Shown: positions 19,377-28,732, numbered from the stretch's first letter. The stretch: 64,000 nucleotides of DNA from UBA11612 sp963662375 (GCA_963662375.2 CAXXRP010000015.1:470747-534746), one strand, 5' to 3'. Program-made: numbers and translations. Notes: generated by a model not told the origin, from the letters alone.

Positions 19377-20135
19377 TTATTGCAATCGTTTTTTCGAAAA
19401 CTTGCCAATGAGGGTCTTCGGTAGCCCGTCGCGAAACTCATAAAACTCCAGCTGTTCAATCGTCGATAACTTATCTTTGAGGAAGATTTTCAGATCATTT
19501 TCCGTCAGGTGCGTTCCGGCCCGCGTCTTGACGAAGGCTTTCGGCGCTTGGCTGCGGTAGGGGTGGCTCACGCCGATGACAACCACCTCTTCCACAGCGG
19601 GGTGCAGATAGATCACCTCCTCGACGACGCGCGGGCAAATCTTGTATCCCGATGCGTTGATCATACCCTTGATACGGTCAACGATGAATACATAGCCTTC
19701 GTCATCTATATAACCAACATCGCCGGTGTGAAATGCTCCGTCTTTCATGGCGTCCGCAGTTTCCTTCTCCCGATTCCAGTACCTTTTCATGACTTGAGGG
19801 CCACGCACGCAAATTGCGCCCTTTTCTCCGATCCCAAGTACACATCCATCTTCCAGCGATCGGATTTCGACAATGGTGCCTGGCATAGGCAGGCCGACAG
19901 ATCCAAGCTTGTTTTTACCGACTGTCGGATTGGTACATACTGTCGGTGAAATTTCGCTCAGGCCGTACCCTTCGACAACAACGCAGCCGGTACGTTCCTC
20001 AAAGGCGCGTTGCACTTCCACCGGCAAGGGCGCCCCGCCGGAGATGCAAAGCTTGAGCGACGTGAGATTGTAGTCCTCAACGTCCGGGCTGTTGTTGATG
20101 GCAGTCAAAATCGTTGGCACCAACGCCCCTAAACG
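19377..20135 (-). pseudogene. Long-chain fatty-acid CoA ligase, C-terminal half only
   Basis: About 250 codons encode the C-terminal half of an AMP-forming acyl-CoA ligase: VPTILTAINN, the EGYGLSEISP adenylate motif, FHTGDVGYIDDEGY, DRIKGMINASGYKI and the catalytic-lysine end IGKFSKKRL. A full enzyme has about 550 residues. The N-terminal half, including the P-loop-like phosphate-binding motif, is absent, and sequence upstream of about 20135 is not recognisable. The remaining frame is clean, so the loss was probably a single deletion. It lies upstream of the beta-oxidation operon it would have fed. Confidence 0.75.
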
Positions 20136-20400
20136 TTTGCTTCGCGTCCGGCTTTGAAATGCATCTATGTTGGCACGCGTTTATCGCAAGTCTTTTTCAG
20201 TACATGGGAGTCTGTGCATTGGCGCCATCAAAGCGGCAATGCGATCTGCGTAGTCCGGCAATTTTCTTGTTTTGCATAGTCAGAAAACTCACAGCGAATC
20301 AAAGTCTTCGCGACCAGTTCGGTGATTCCATGGCCGCGAACCTCGTTTCTGGTGGAGCAGCGAACTGTGAGTAACGAACTGCGGCGTGCGACTCCGTGCA
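20136..20400. other. Gap with no recognisable gene
   Basis: Between the truncated acyl-CoA ligase and the SCP2-like gene. I see no coding sequence, RNA gene or clear promoter here. It is probably eroded sequence of the ligase gene and its upstream neighbour. Confidence 0.4.
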
Positions 20401-20709
20401 CTAGTTGTCCAAAAGGCTTGAGAGCTTGAGCGCGATCCCCTTTGACCCGAAGACCTTCAGTTTCCTCATGGTGAACGCCGCCATTGGATTTAGATCGCCG
20501 TTTATGAGCTTAACCATATTGTCGGCGGATAGCGTAAGCGTAGTTTCTGCGTTGTCGTCCGCGGGGTCGGGTGTAACAAGGACTTCGCCGCCGGTGGCAT
20601 CCAATAAAATCTTGCCATCGTCCCCAAGATCGAAAAGCACCGTGTGATTTAGTTCCCTGAGCTTTTCGGCTTGATCTCTCATCTCGCTCACAAGGTCATC
20701 TAAGGTCAT
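20401..20709 (-). CDS. SCP2-like sterol/lipid-carrier protein
   Basis: Starting at the ATG at 20709 (AGGAG 9 bp upstream) the protein has 102 residues, about one SCP2 domain. The typical end of the fold is visible: LINGDLNPMAAFTMRKLKVFG, then ALKLSSLL. SCP2 domains bind fatty acyl-CoA or other lipids in a hydrophobic tunnel, often as small cytoplasmic proteins near fatty-acid genes. That fits its position upstream of the ligase relic and beta-oxidation operon on the same strand. The longer frame reaching 20970 is not supported by a ribosome binding site. Confidence 0.8.
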   Translation of the reverse strand: MTLDDLVSEMRDQAEKLRELNHTVLFDLGDDGKILLDATGGEVLVTPDPADDNAETTLTLSADNMVKLINGDLNPMAAFTMRKLKVFGSKGIALKLSSLLDN

Positions 20710-21062
20710 CGAAGGCTCCTCGATTTTAGGGGCAGGTTGCTCATATTGGATCGGCCGGTGCAGGGTACGCACAGAACGGATATGGTCCAGCGTTAGTTTG
20801 TAGCGGCAGCTGTAGCGCCCATTGTTGCGTCTCAGTGCCCCGGTGCGTCGCGTGCCGGTTACAAAGAGCTCGTGGTGTGGTTGCCGATACGTGCGACGAC
20901 ATGCTGAAAGAGAAATCGAGCTGATCTGTCGATTCAATCCGAGCAACGCCGTCCGGCCTCTAGCAAGCAATAGAAATTGGACCTACTCTTGTCCGGTTTT
21001 GTTTTTCATCAACCCGAGCGCGGGGTGATGCGGCGTGTGTATATGCATACGGATCTGGCAGT
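20710..21062. other. Gap with no recognisable gene
   Basis: About 350 bp between SCP2 and the phosphatase relic. Frames on both strands are open for short stretches but none shows a known motif or a ribosome binding site. It may contain the SCP2 promoter and eroded sequence of the phosphatase gene. Confidence 0.35.
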
Positions 21063-21236
21063 ATGTTAGTCTTAAAGAGGGCCTATATTCAGTTTATCCC
21101 GGTCATGCGTCTTTCTGCCGAAGAGATATGCAATAAGATTGTCGAGACCATGCATCGCTTTGCTGATGGCATACCGCAACGGGATGACGTAACGCTTGTG
21201 ATCGTAAAGTTCTTGCCGCCGGTGAAGGCCAGCTGA
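21063..21236 (+). pseudogene. SpoIIE/PP2C-type phosphatase C-terminal relic
   Basis: A 57-codon frame encodes SAEEICNKIVETMHRFADG, then PQRDDVTLVIVKF. This is the last helix and strand of an SpoIIE-type protein phosphatase, with the DD of the metal site (D-D-[IV]-T-L-[VL]) conserved. The preceding about 200 residues of such a domain are absent. The relic stops 3 bp before the DUF1489 start. It is one of several dead signalling genes in this window. Confidence 0.5.
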
Positions 21237-21239
21237 TTT

Positions 21240-21665
21240 ATGCCGCTCCATCTCATCAAGCTCGCGGTCGGCATAAACAACGTGGATCATCTTCGGGTAC
21301 GGCAGCGGTTATTCCGTGAGGTCAAGGGCAATCTGAGGCACCGAACCCGCATGAGGCCGCGCCGAAAAACCGAAGTGCTCGGCGGTGGTTCTATGTACTG
21401 GGTGATCCGCGGTTTGATTCTTGTACGCCAGCCGATCATCGGGCTCCGCGAGAACACGGACGACGAGGGACGCGCCCTTTGCGTCATTGAGTTGGAAGAT
21501 GCGCATGTTTTGGTTCGGCCTACGGCGCGGCGGCCCTTTCAGGGCTGGCGTTATCTTCCGGCGGAATCGGCGCCGCAAGATATCTCTCCCATGTCGGACT
21601 CGGGTGTCGATCCCACAATGCCTGTGGACATGCAGACGGAACTCAGGCGTTTGGGTTTGCTCTAA
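21240..21665 (+). CDS. DUF1489 family protein
   Basis: This 141-residue protein has the hallmarks of DUF1489, a family almost confined to Alphaproteobacteria: MPLHLIKLAVG start, the RTRMRPRRKTEVLGGGSMYW block, VIRGLILVRQPI, and RRPFQGWRYL near the end. Its function is not established; members are small, soluble and often near msrB or transporter genes. The frame is intact and close to normal family length. The start follows the phosphatase relic with only 3 bp between. Confidence 0.85.
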   Translation: MPLHLIKLAVGINNVDHLRVRQRLFREVKGNLRHRTRMRPRRKTEVLGGGSMYWVIRGLILVRQPIIGLRENTDDEGRALCVIELEDAHVLVRPTARRPFQGWRYLPAESAPQDISPMSDSGVDPTMPVDMQTELRRLGLL

Positions 21666-21706
21666 ATGGGATGCGTGATTGAGGATTGCCGGGCACGCGC
21701 GATGCG

Positions 21707-21905
21707 TCACGAAAAAATCACGAAGGGGAGACTGATCGCCATGATGGCGACGCCTAACAATTTCGGAAGGGTGACCGGTTCGCCGAACATCGTACAGCCA
21801 AGAATAAGCGAGCCGACCATGCCAATGTCTGTTTGAAAAGCTACACCACTGCGACTTGGTATGCGGCCAGCTGAAAGCCGTGCGCCAAGAATGCCAAGAT
21901 GAATA
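21707..21905 (-). pseudogene. EamA/DMT-type transporter C-terminal relic
   Basis: The last about 35 codons (DIGMVGSLILGCTMFGEPV, then the TLPKLLGVAIMA helix) match the final two helices of drug/metabolite transporters, where a GEP motif is diagnostic. Upstream codons reading HGFQLAAYQVAVV are in another frame and hit a TAG. No other transporter sequence remains. This is a decayed transporter gene convergent with DUF1489. Confidence 0.55.
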
Positions 21906-21946
21906 CTTTAATTACGCTAATATCATAGTCTGCAGGAGAGCTGGCG

Positions 21947-22351
21947 ATGCCGAGAATCGATAAGTCGAGCGACGAATGGCGCAAAGGCCTAACGCCGGAA
22001 CAGTTTCACATCCTGCGGGAAAAGGGTACCGAGCGCCCGTTTGCCGGCGAATACAACGATTTTAAAGGGGAGGGTTTTTTTAAGTGCAGTGGTTGCGGCC
22101 AAGTTTTATTCAATTCGGCGGCAAAATATGATTCCGGATCCGGTTGGCCGAGTTTCTTCACGCCAGCCAGTCCAACATCTGCGGATGAACATCGGGATTC
22201 AAGTCTTGGTATGGTGCGGACCGAGGTCACCTGCGCCAATTGCGGCGGGCATTTGGGGCATGTGTTTCCTGACGGCCCCGTGCCCACGGGTCTACGTTAC
22301 TGCATAAATTCCATTTCGCTGGCGTTTGAGAAGGCGGACAAGCGGAAGTGA
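21947..22351 (+). CDS. msrB: Peptide-methionine (R)-S-oxide reductase
   Basis: At 134 residues it is the normal length for MsrB. Zinc ligands are seen as CSGC (47, 50) and CANC (96, 99), and the catalytic cysteine is C119 in the RYCINS motif. It reduces the R-diastereomer of methionine sulfoxide in proteins using thioredoxin. A GGAG-type ribosome binding site precedes the ATG. Together with msrPQ at 27.7 kb it gives the cell both cytoplasmic and periplasmic methionine sulfoxide repair. No msrA is seen in the window. Confidence 0.96.
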   Translation: MPRIDKSSDEWRKGLTPEQFHILREKGTERPFAGEYNDFKGEGFFKCSGCGQVLFNSAAKYDSGSGWPSFFTPASPTSADEHRDSSLGMVRTEVTCANCGGHLGHVFPDGPVPTGLRYCINSISLAFEKADKRK

Positions 22352-22394
22352 CCTGCCCACTGACTGATGCGCTCTGAGACTGATGCGGTCTGAC

Positions 22395-22856
22395 TTATCC
22401 CCTTCCGCGGTAGGGTGACACACCCTGATCGGGAATCCATAGGCCGTCCGGTACGGTGCCGGTTTGCCAAAAGACGTCAATCGGGATACCGCCCCGAGGA
22501 TACCAATATCCTCCAATGCGGAGCCATTTCGGCTCGGCGCTTTCCACGACGCGTTTCCCGATAGTGATTGTGCAATCTTCATGGAACGCGCCGTAGTTTC
22601 GAAACGAGGCCAAAAACAATTTTAAGGATTTGGATTCCACGATGACTTCATCGGGAACGTAGTCGATGGCGATGTGTGCAAAGTCCGGTTGTCCGGTGAT
22701 TGGGCAAAGCGCGGTGAATTCCGAACACATGAACCGGGCCAGGTAATCCGTTTCCTGGTGAGGGTTGGGTACCGTTTCCAGCACAGCCACGTCCGGCGAA
22801 GCCGGAGCCGCGGATTCACTGCCTAGGTGTGCCAGGTGGCTGAAACGATCTGTCAT
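22395..22856 (-). CDS. queF: NADPH-dependent 7-cyano-7-deazaguanine reductase
   Basis: This 153-residue enzyme is of the short (type I) QueF class. The catalytic C51 lies in TALCPITGQPDFA, with D58 as the probable proton donor. The ESKSLKLFL substrate-binding motif and FHEDCT are present. It reduces preQ0 to preQ1 in queuosine biosynthesis. It is convergent with msrB. No other que genes are in the window, and I saw no convincing preQ1 riboswitch fold upstream. Confidence 0.96.
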   Translation of the reverse strand: MTDRFSHLAHLGSESAAPASPDVAVLETVPNPHQETDYLARFMCSEFTALCPITGQPDFAHIAIDYVPDEVIVESKSLKLFLASFRNYGAFHEDCTITIGKRVVESAEPKWLRIGGYWYPRGGIPIDVFWQTGTVPDGLWIPDQGVSPYRGRG

Positions 22857-23576
22857 GTGAGTGTATCCATTATCAATTAACCTAAAAGGTATGTCGGCAA
22901 TAGCGCAACAACGCGGCCCGAAAAACCGCAGCGGCTGATTTCAACTTACCCGAGCGCTAACACACCCTTACGTTAATTGCATATCTCAGAACATGAATCG
23001 GCGAAAAAATTAGCGAGCTCGAAGCTGTGGATAACTGTGGCCCCGTAGGGGGGGCCGGGCCGAATCTGTTCCGGTATTTATGGTCCCGATTTTTGGGCGG
23101 CAGCTCGCCAGCCGGTCGAAGGGAGGCAGATCAGTAGTTTTTGATCAAATGCCAGTCCGCGCCGGTCCGGTAAAGGTATGCAAGTTGCGCGATTCTGGCG
23201 CGTTTAGCGGCATTATTTTTGCCGACAAATGTCTAATGAATGTCGGATTCTCCCGATAAAACAGTTGCACTGCGAAATTTTCTAATGTGGACCGCACCGC
23301 GCCTGTTTGGGCCGGATGGTGGCCATCCCCCTCCATTCGTGTGATATTCTCATTTACAGGGACATTCCTGACTTGACAGGTAGATGTTCATGACGTTGGT
23401 TAAAGACCGTCCGGCGGGTTTGATTCTGGGGGAGTGTTTCGGGGGCTTTGGGGCGGCAGACTTGATGCCGCCCGTATATAGCGGCTGTTGCCATTGGGCA
23501 TCTGTGCTGTTAGACCCTCGGCGTTTTTCCGCCCCACGGGACCGATTGTAACGCTAGTCTATGTTCGAGTGAGCGC
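22857..23576. other. 720-bp intergenic region upstream of the TonB cluster
   Basis: No gene is supported. The right-hand part should contain the tonB promoter; TTGACA occurs at 23373-23378, but the -10 candidate 17 bp further on is poor. The stretch around 23040-23060 is G/C-rich with runs of G and C that could fold. I did not find a clear Fur box by eye. Confidence 0.4.
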
Positions 23577-24215
23577 ATGCAAAAGCAAACTTCTTATTCT
23601 TCTTCGCAGACTGACACCAATACCTCGAAGCGCACAATGGGCTTCATTGTCGTCGTGGCTCTCCATGCAGGAGCGTATTATGCAATGGAATCGGGGCTAG
23701 CAAAGACAATGATGAATGCGTTGACCGGCCCACTTCAGGCGAGTTTAATCGAGGAAATTGTGACGCAGGAAGATGCGCCGGCTCCTCCGCCGCCGGAGTT
23801 CGAGGCGCCGCCGCCGGCCTTTATCCCGATGCCGGACATTTCAATCGACGCGCCGACGCCAACAAAGACAATTTTAAACGTCACTTCGGCAAGGAGACCG
23901 CCGCCGCCCCCGCCCCCGCCGAAAATAGTTCCGCCGCGGTCAAATCCAAGGCGCCCCATCACGCAACCCGAGTATCCGGTAATGTCCCGCCGCTTAGGTG
24001 AAGAAGGGCAGGTCATTCTGTTATTGACGGTGGATCAGCGCGGGCGCGTGGTTGCAGCCAAAGTTGAGAAGACCAGCGGTTTTGAACGTCTTGATAAAGC
24101 GGCGCTAGTTGAAGCAACGCGCCGTTGGCGGCTAATACCCGGCACGATTAACGGCAAGCCGACGAGAATGCAGTACAAGTTTGCGGTAACCTTTAGGATC
24201 GAAGATGCGCGATGA
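23577..24215 (+). CDS. tonB: TonB-family energy transducer
   Basis: The 212-residue protein has TonB architecture: a short cytoplasmic N-terminus, one transmembrane helix (about residues 21-37, GFIVVVALHAGAYYAM), a proline-rich periplasmic spacer (residues 60-130, with poly-Pro at PPPPPPPPK) and a C-terminal TonB domain (about 132-210, YPVMSRRLGEEGQVILLLTV). It transmits the proton-motive force from ExbB/ExbD to outer-membrane TonB-dependent receptors. It begins a cluster with exbB, two exbD genes and a TPR gene, all in one direction. No TonB-dependent receptor gene is present in the window. Confidence 0.92.
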   Translation: MQKQTSYSSSQTDTNTSKRTMGFIVVVALHAGAYYAMESGLAKTMMNALTGPLQASLIEEIVTQEDAPAPPPPEFEAPPPAFIPMPDISIDAPTPTKTILNVTSARRPPPPPPPPKIVPPRSNPRRPITQPEYPVMSRRLGEEGQVILLLTVDQRGRVVAAKVEKTSGFERLDKAALVEATRRWRLIPGTINGKPTRMQYKFAVTFRIEDAR

Positions 24216-24306
24216 GGTATGCGGCCTGCGATGGCGAAGCGTTACGCGCAGGTCACGGACATTGAAATGAGTTTAACGAGATAAGAGCGTTAGTGAGGAT
24301 CATAGC

Positions 24307-25269
24307 ATGAGCACCCGATTGAGTTTTTGTTCCCGACTCGCGGCAGTAGTCCCGGCCATCGCGCTGGCAGCCACGTTCGCGTTCGGTTCCATATCCGCTG
24401 TGGCGCAGGAAGCTGAAGATGCCATGCCGGCAATGGAGAGTATGGAGAGTATGGCGCCCGGCTTAGATGAGGGCGGCTTTACATCCGGCGAAGAGGGTGG
24501 AATGGCCGGTGAGGACGCCGGCGGTTTTGCCGCGGACGAGGGCGCGGCGGGCGGTCCCATGGACGCAGTGGAAGATGGTGAGATCATGGAGGGTATTGAA
24601 AGCCCCTACGGCCTCACCTCGTTGCTCAGAGAGGGGGACTTCGTCGCCCGTGGCACGTTCTTCGTCTTGGCCGTTATGTCTATCGGCTCCTGGTATATCA
24701 TGATCCTGCGCCTGATCGACACACAGATCCTTTACCGCCAGGCTAATACGGCCCAGAAAAATTTCTGGGGCGCTGGCAGCTTGAAAGAGGGCATTATCAA
24801 ACTGGAAGAGAACAGCGTTTTCCGGGCTATCGTTGACGACGGCCTGAAGGCCGCCGATCATCACGAAGGTAAGTTGACTGATGCGATCGATCTCAATGAG
24901 TGGGTCACGATGTCGCTTCAGCGATCCACCGACGTGGTGACTTATAGGCTGCAAAGCGGCTTGGCGGTTCTCGCCAGCGTCGGATCGACCGCCCCATTCG
25001 TCGGTCTGTTTGGGACAGTTTGGGGTATCTTGAACGCCCTGATCGCCATCGGCGTGTCCGGCCAAGTGTCTATCGACAAGGTAGCCGGTCCACTCGGTGA
25101 GGCTCTGATCATGACCGCCATCGGCCTGTTTGTCGCCGTGCCGGCGGTGCTGGGCTATAACTTCTTCGTGCGCCGCAACAAGGTGCTGCTGGAGCGGGTG
25201 CGGAACTTCGCTGCCGATATCCACGCTGTGCTAATAAGCGGCGGCCAGGGGCGACAGGCAGCCGAGTAG
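24307..25269 (+). CDS. exbB: ExbB/TolQ/MotA proton-channel protein with N-terminal extension
   Basis: This 320-residue protein has a signal-peptide-like N-terminus (about 1-36), then a roughly 60-residue extension rich in Gly, Glu, Asp and Met, then the three-helix MotA/TolQ/ExbB domain (from about residue 110; SVGSTAPFVGLFGTVWGILNAL is the conserved second-helix region). ExbB pentamers with ExbD form the proton-driven motor for TonB. The extension is absent from E. coli ExbB but is known in several other ExbB proteins. It is 91 bp downstream of tonB. Confidence 0.92.
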   Translation: MSTRLSFCSRLAAVVPAIALAATFAFGSISAVAQEAEDAMPAMESMESMAPGLDEGGFTSGEEGGMAGEDAGGFAADEGAAGGPMDAVEDGEIMEGIESPYGLTSLLREGDFVARGTFFVLAVMSIGSWYIMILRLIDTQILYRQANTAQKNFWGAGSLKEGIIKLEENSVFRAIVDDGLKAADHHEGKLTDAIDLNEWVTMSLQRSTDVVTYRLQSGLAVLASVGSTAPFVGLFGTVWGILNALIAIGVSGQVSIDKVAGPLGEALIMTAIGLFVAVPAVLGYNFFVRRNKVLLERVRNFAADIHAVLISGGQGRQAAE

Positions 25270-25306
25270 TCGATCGCGATCGCAATCGATTTAAGGAGTC
25301 TATGCC

Positions 25307-25750
25307 ATGTCTAGCGCGGTTATGGATGAAAGCGGTGAGTTCGAGATCAGACTCGACATGAACGTCATTCCGCTGGTTGACGTGATGCTGGTGTTGTTAA
25401 TTATCTTCTTAATTACGATTCCCGCCGCACTTACGACGGTCGAAGTGGAGTTACCGGAGGTATCCAACGAGGTCATAGAGACCACTCCGGAGAATGTCAT
25501 TATCGCCGTTGACCTGGAGGGACGGATATATTGGAACGATTTCCAAGTCACCTACGAAGAGCTGTACGAGCGAATTTCAGATGCGTCGGTGATCATCCCA
25601 CAACCTGAAGTCCACATCCGCGGCGACATTGAGGCCCGATTTGAATTCATCGGCCGGGTTCTCGCCATCGCCCAGCGGGGCGGCATCATGAAGGTGGGTT
25701 TCATAACCAACCCAGAAGAAGGCGCGGTAATCACGCGCTTTCAATATTGA
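25307..25750 (+). CDS. exbD: ExbD/TolR biopolymer transport protein (first copy)
   Basis: This 147-residue protein has the single N-terminal helix preceded by a conserved aspartate region (LDMNVIPLVDVMLVLLIIFL); the Asp in the helix carries protons. A periplasmic domain follows. It pairs with ExbB in the TonB motor. The start has an AAGGAG ribosome binding site, and it is 37 bp after exbB. A second, divergent exbD follows, so the motor may use a hetero-assembly, as is known in Xanthomonas and some marine bacteria. Confidence 0.93.
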   Translation: MSSAVMDESGEFEIRLDMNVIPLVDVMLVLLIIFLITIPAALTTVEVELPEVSNEVIETTPENVIIAVDLEGRIYWNDFQVTYEELYERISDASVIIPQPEVHIRGDIEARFEFIGRVLAIAQRGGIMKVGFITNPEEGAVITRFQY

Positions 25751-25767
25751 GAGCGGAGAACTAAACC

Positions 25768-26202
25768 ATGGCAGCAAGCATTGGTCCGGATTCACTGGCT
25801 GGTTCTGGAGAAGCCGAAACAATGGTGGAGATGAACGTGATCCCGCTCATCGATATCTTGTTGGTGTTGCTGATCATGTTTATCATCAGCCTTCCTATCC
25901 AACCTCATGCGGTGAAACTGGATATGCCGCGTCCGAGTGACGCGGAAGAGACTGAACCGCCAGAGGTGATTCAGCTTGACGTGGATTTTGACGGGACGGT
26001 TTTGTGGAACGGTGCGGCTGTCGCCTCGGAGAGGCAGTTGCGGGCGTATCTTGCGTCGATATCGGTTCAGGTTCCGCAGCCCGAGATTCATTTAAGACCC
26101 AACCGGCTGGCCAAATACGATGTGGTGGCTAAGATTTTAGCGTACGCTCAGAGGCTCGGGGTAAAAAAAATTGGCTTTGTTGGCAATGAGCAATACCTGT
26201 AA
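25768..26202 (+). CDS. exbD: ExbD/TolR biopolymer transport protein (second copy)
   Basis: This 144-residue ExbD paralogue has the same layout as its neighbour: MNVIPLIDILLVLLIMFI helix with the proton-carrying Asp, then a periplasmic domain. The two ExbDs are clearly different in sequence, so this is an old duplication, not a recent one. Spacing to the first copy is 17 bp. Confidence 0.93.
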   Translation: MAASIGPDSLAGSGEAETMVEMNVIPLIDILLVLLIMFIISLPIQPHAVKLDMPRPSDAEETEPPEVIQLDVDFDGTVLWNGAAVASERQLRAYLASISVQVPQPEIHLRPNRLAKYDVVAKILAYAQRLGVKKIGFVGNEQYL

Positions 26203-26320
26203 TAAGTTCTGTTTCTGCCATAAAATTGCCAGAGAATTTGGCGACGCTTGATCGATATGGGAAGTGGGGAGCGCTAGTTGAGTTTTTACTGGCGTTCTTC
26301 TTTCGTCTGAGAGGGTAGCT

Positions 26321-27568
26321 ATGAAGACACACAATATTGTTTCCGCAATCGCAATGTCGGTGCTGTTGGCGGCTGGTGTTGCCGGAACCGGGACCGTGCT
26401 TGAAATCCATCGTGCTGAGGCAGCACAAAATACTGTTTCACCGAAAGTAGGCAAACCGCTCCAGCAAGCGCGGGACTTGGCCGGAGCGAAGAAGTTCAAA
26501 GAGGCAATAGCCAAAGCCAAACAGGCAGATGCTGTTGCTAAAAAAACCAACTACGAGACCTACTTGGTCAACGAGATTCTGGGCTCCGCCTATCTCCAAG
26601 CCGGGCAGTATAGTAATGCGGCGAAAACTTTAGAAAAGTCTCTCGTGACCGGGCAGTTGTCGGCCGAAGACTTAACGAATCGGGTCAAGCTTTTGAGCCA
26701 AGTTTATTATCAGGTAAAAAATTACAGCAAAGCCGTCGAATTCGGCCAGCGCTATGTTAGAGAAGCCGGCAACGACATCGATACAATGGTAATTGTCGGT
26801 CAAAGCCAGTACCTACTAAAACGACTCAAATCAGCGGGCAACACTATGCGCGCCGTGATTCGCACGGCGCAGCGCGGCAGAAAGAAGGTCAGTGAGACCT
26901 GGCTGCAACTGCTGATGACTATAGAGTTTCAGCAAAATAACCAAGCCGGCGTTCGCAGTACCCTCGAGCAGCTGATTAATTACTATCCCAAAGACCGTTA
27001 CTGGCGTGACTATATGACGCTTGTTGAAAAAGACCTGCGCGGCGGAACACAAAAAATCGGCCTGGATCTGCTGCGGTTTAGACTGGCGAGCGGCTCAATG
27101 AGGAACGCCAAAAGCTACACTGATATGGCCGAACTGGCCCTCCAGGAAAGCTTGCCCGGCGACGCACTGCGGGTGATGGAACAAGGCAAAGCCAAGGGTG
27201 TTCTCGGCAAAGGACCGCAGGCGGACCGCCATGCGCGTTTGATGACCATGGCTAAGGAAAAGGCGGCCGAGGACCAAGCCACTCTTTCGGCTGGCGAGGC
27301 CGAAGCGGCGGCACAGGAAAGCGGTGACGCTGATGTTATGTTCGGTGAAGCGTATTGGACCTACGGACAGTATGAAAAGGCCGTCGCAGCGATTGAGCGC
27401 GGAATCGGCAAAGGCGTTAAAAACATGGACGAGGCTCACTTGCGCCTTGGTTTAGCCTTCCTGGGTGCCGGCGATAAGCCAAAGGCGACTGCAGCGTTCA
27501 AGAAGATCACCGCAGGATCGCCGGAAGCACAAATTGCGCACCTATGGACCTTAAAAGGTTCTATATAG
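26321..27568 (+). CDS. Secreted tetratricopeptide-repeat protein of the TonB cluster
   Basis: This 415-residue protein begins with a signal peptide (about 1-35, ending near AEAA) followed by helical TPR-like repeats (for example the QARDLAGAKKFKEAIAKAK and AYLQAGQYSNAAKTLEKSL units) over most of its length. Periplasmic TPR proteins encoded with TonB-ExbB-ExbD sets, such as TtpC of vibrios, are needed for some TonB systems; a similar scaffold role is inferred here. It is the last gene of the cluster and is followed by a strong terminator. Confidence 0.85.
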   Translation: MKTHNIVSAIAMSVLLAAGVAGTGTVLEIHRAEAAQNTVSPKVGKPLQQARDLAGAKKFKEAIAKAKQADAVAKKTNYETYLVNEILGSAYLQAGQYSNAAKTLEKSLVTGQLSAEDLTNRVKLLSQVYYQVKNYSKAVEFGQRYVREAGNDIDTMVIVGQSQYLLKRLKSAGNTMRAVIRTAQRGRKKVSETWLQLLMTIEFQQNNQAGVRSTLEQLINYYPKDRYWRDYMTLVEKDLRGGTQKIGLDLLRFRLASGSMRNAKSYTDMAELALQESLPGDALRVMEQGKAKGVLGKGPQADRHARLMTMAKEKAAEDQATLSAGEAEAAAQESGDADVMFGEAYWTYGQYEKAVAAIERGIGKGVKNMDEAHLRLGLAFLGAGDKPKATAAFKKITAGSPEAQIAHLWTLKGSI

Positions 27569-27589
27569 CCTTCCACAAAGGTTGAAGAA

Positions 27590-27623
27590 AACGCCGGCAG
27601 TTGTTGTGCCCGGCGTTTTTTTT
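27590..27623 (+). terminator. Rho-independent terminator of the TonB cluster
   Basis: An 8-bp stem (AACGCCGG with CCGGCGTT), a 12-nt loop and an eight-T run, 22 bp after the TPR gene stop. Confidence 0.8.
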
Positions 27624-27754
27624 GGCCGGGACGTCTCTTTGTCTTTTCGTGTTTGGGTCGGTGACTCGGGCCGGACCCGGCCGGCTGTCGCCATGATCTC
27701 CAAGGTCGTGCTATGATCTCCAATTGAATGCCTTACGATTTGAGGGTTGGAGCC

Positions 27755-28732
27755 ATGTTGATACGTCGTAAAAAAAAATCGGACGTCGGATCCTACGAGA
27801 TTACGCCTCATAATGTGTACTTGGACCGCCGCCGCTTAATGGAAGGCATCGGGATTGCTGCGGGGTTGGTCGCCCTTGGGGCACTGCCCCTGGCAAAGGC
27901 GCGCGGTGCGACGCTGCCGGCGGGCAACGGCGAGATTTCCGGTATTGTGGACGGATACAGCAAGCTTGGCGACGACGATGAGTTAACGCACCTAAATGCG
28001 GTGACCTCATATAATAATTTTTATGAATTTGGCACCGGTAAAAAAGATCCGGCAGCCAACTCCGATAATTTCAAACCGCGTCCGTGGCAGATAACGGTTG
28101 ATGGACTATGCGCCAAACCGGGCACGCTTGACCTTGATGATTTTCTAAAGCCCCACACCATAGAGGAGCGTATTTACCGTCTGCGCTGCGTTGAGGCGTG
28201 GTCGATGGTTATTCCATGGGCCGGTATTCCGCTTGGCGACGTGGTGAAGCGGTTTGAGCCGCTGGGCAATGCCAAATACGTGAGCTTCGAGACAATTATC
28301 CGGCCCGAAGAAATGCCTGGTCAACGCAGGAGCCATATTCTTCCGTGGCCGTATGTGGAAGGCTTGCGGTTGGACGAAGCCTCAAATCCCCTGGCCATTC
28401 TAGCGGTGGGTCTTTACGGATCGGTCCTGCCCAATCAAAACGGTGCACCTCTGCGCCTCGTTGTGCCGTGGAAATACGGTTTCAAATCCGTCAAGTCCAT
28501 CGTGCGTATGACATTTATGGACGAGGAACCGAAGAATACATGGCAGATCATGAATCCGCCGGAGTATGGTTTCTATGCAAACGTCAATCCCGACGTAGAT
28601 CATCCGCGTTGGTCGCAGGCAACTGAACGGCGCATCGGCGATTTTTCCCGCCGTGATACGTTAATGTTTAACGGATATGATGAGGAGGTCGGTCATCTTT
28701 ATGCTGGGATGAACTTGGCCACACTCTACTGA
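27755..28732 (+). CDS. msrP: Protein-methionine-sulfoxide reductase catalytic subunit MsrP
   Basis: From the ATG at 27755 the protein has 325 residues; an in-frame ATG at 27728 adds nine residues without family support. The N-terminus is a Tat signal with the twin arginine in DRRRLMEG (about 24-31) followed by a hydrophobic stretch. The molybdopterin-ligating cysteine is C145 in YRLRCVEAWS. MsrP repairs both diastereomers of methionine sulfoxide in periplasmic proteins, taking electrons through MsrQ, whose gene follows. Length and motifs are normal. Confidence 0.95.
   Translation: MLIRRKKKSDVGSYEITPHNVYLDRRRLMEGIGIAAGLVALGALPLAKARGATLPAGNGEISGIVDGYSKLGDDDELTHLNAVTSYNNFYEFGTGKKDPAANSDNFKPRPWQITVDGLCAKPGTLDLDDFLKPHTIEERIYRLRCVEAWSMVIPWAGIPLGDVVKRFEPLGNAKYVSFETIIRPEEMPGQRRSHILPWPYVEGLRLDEASNPLAILAVGLYGSVLPNQNGAPLRLVVPWKYGFKSVKSIVRMTFMDEEPKNTWQIMNPPEYGFYANVNPDVDHPRWSQATERRIGDFSRRDTLMFNGYDEEVGHLYAGMNLATLY

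Noticed and set aside
22857..22960. preQ1 riboswitch upstream of queF
   Set aside because: I could not find the short H-type pseudoknot pattern with its A-rich tail by eye.
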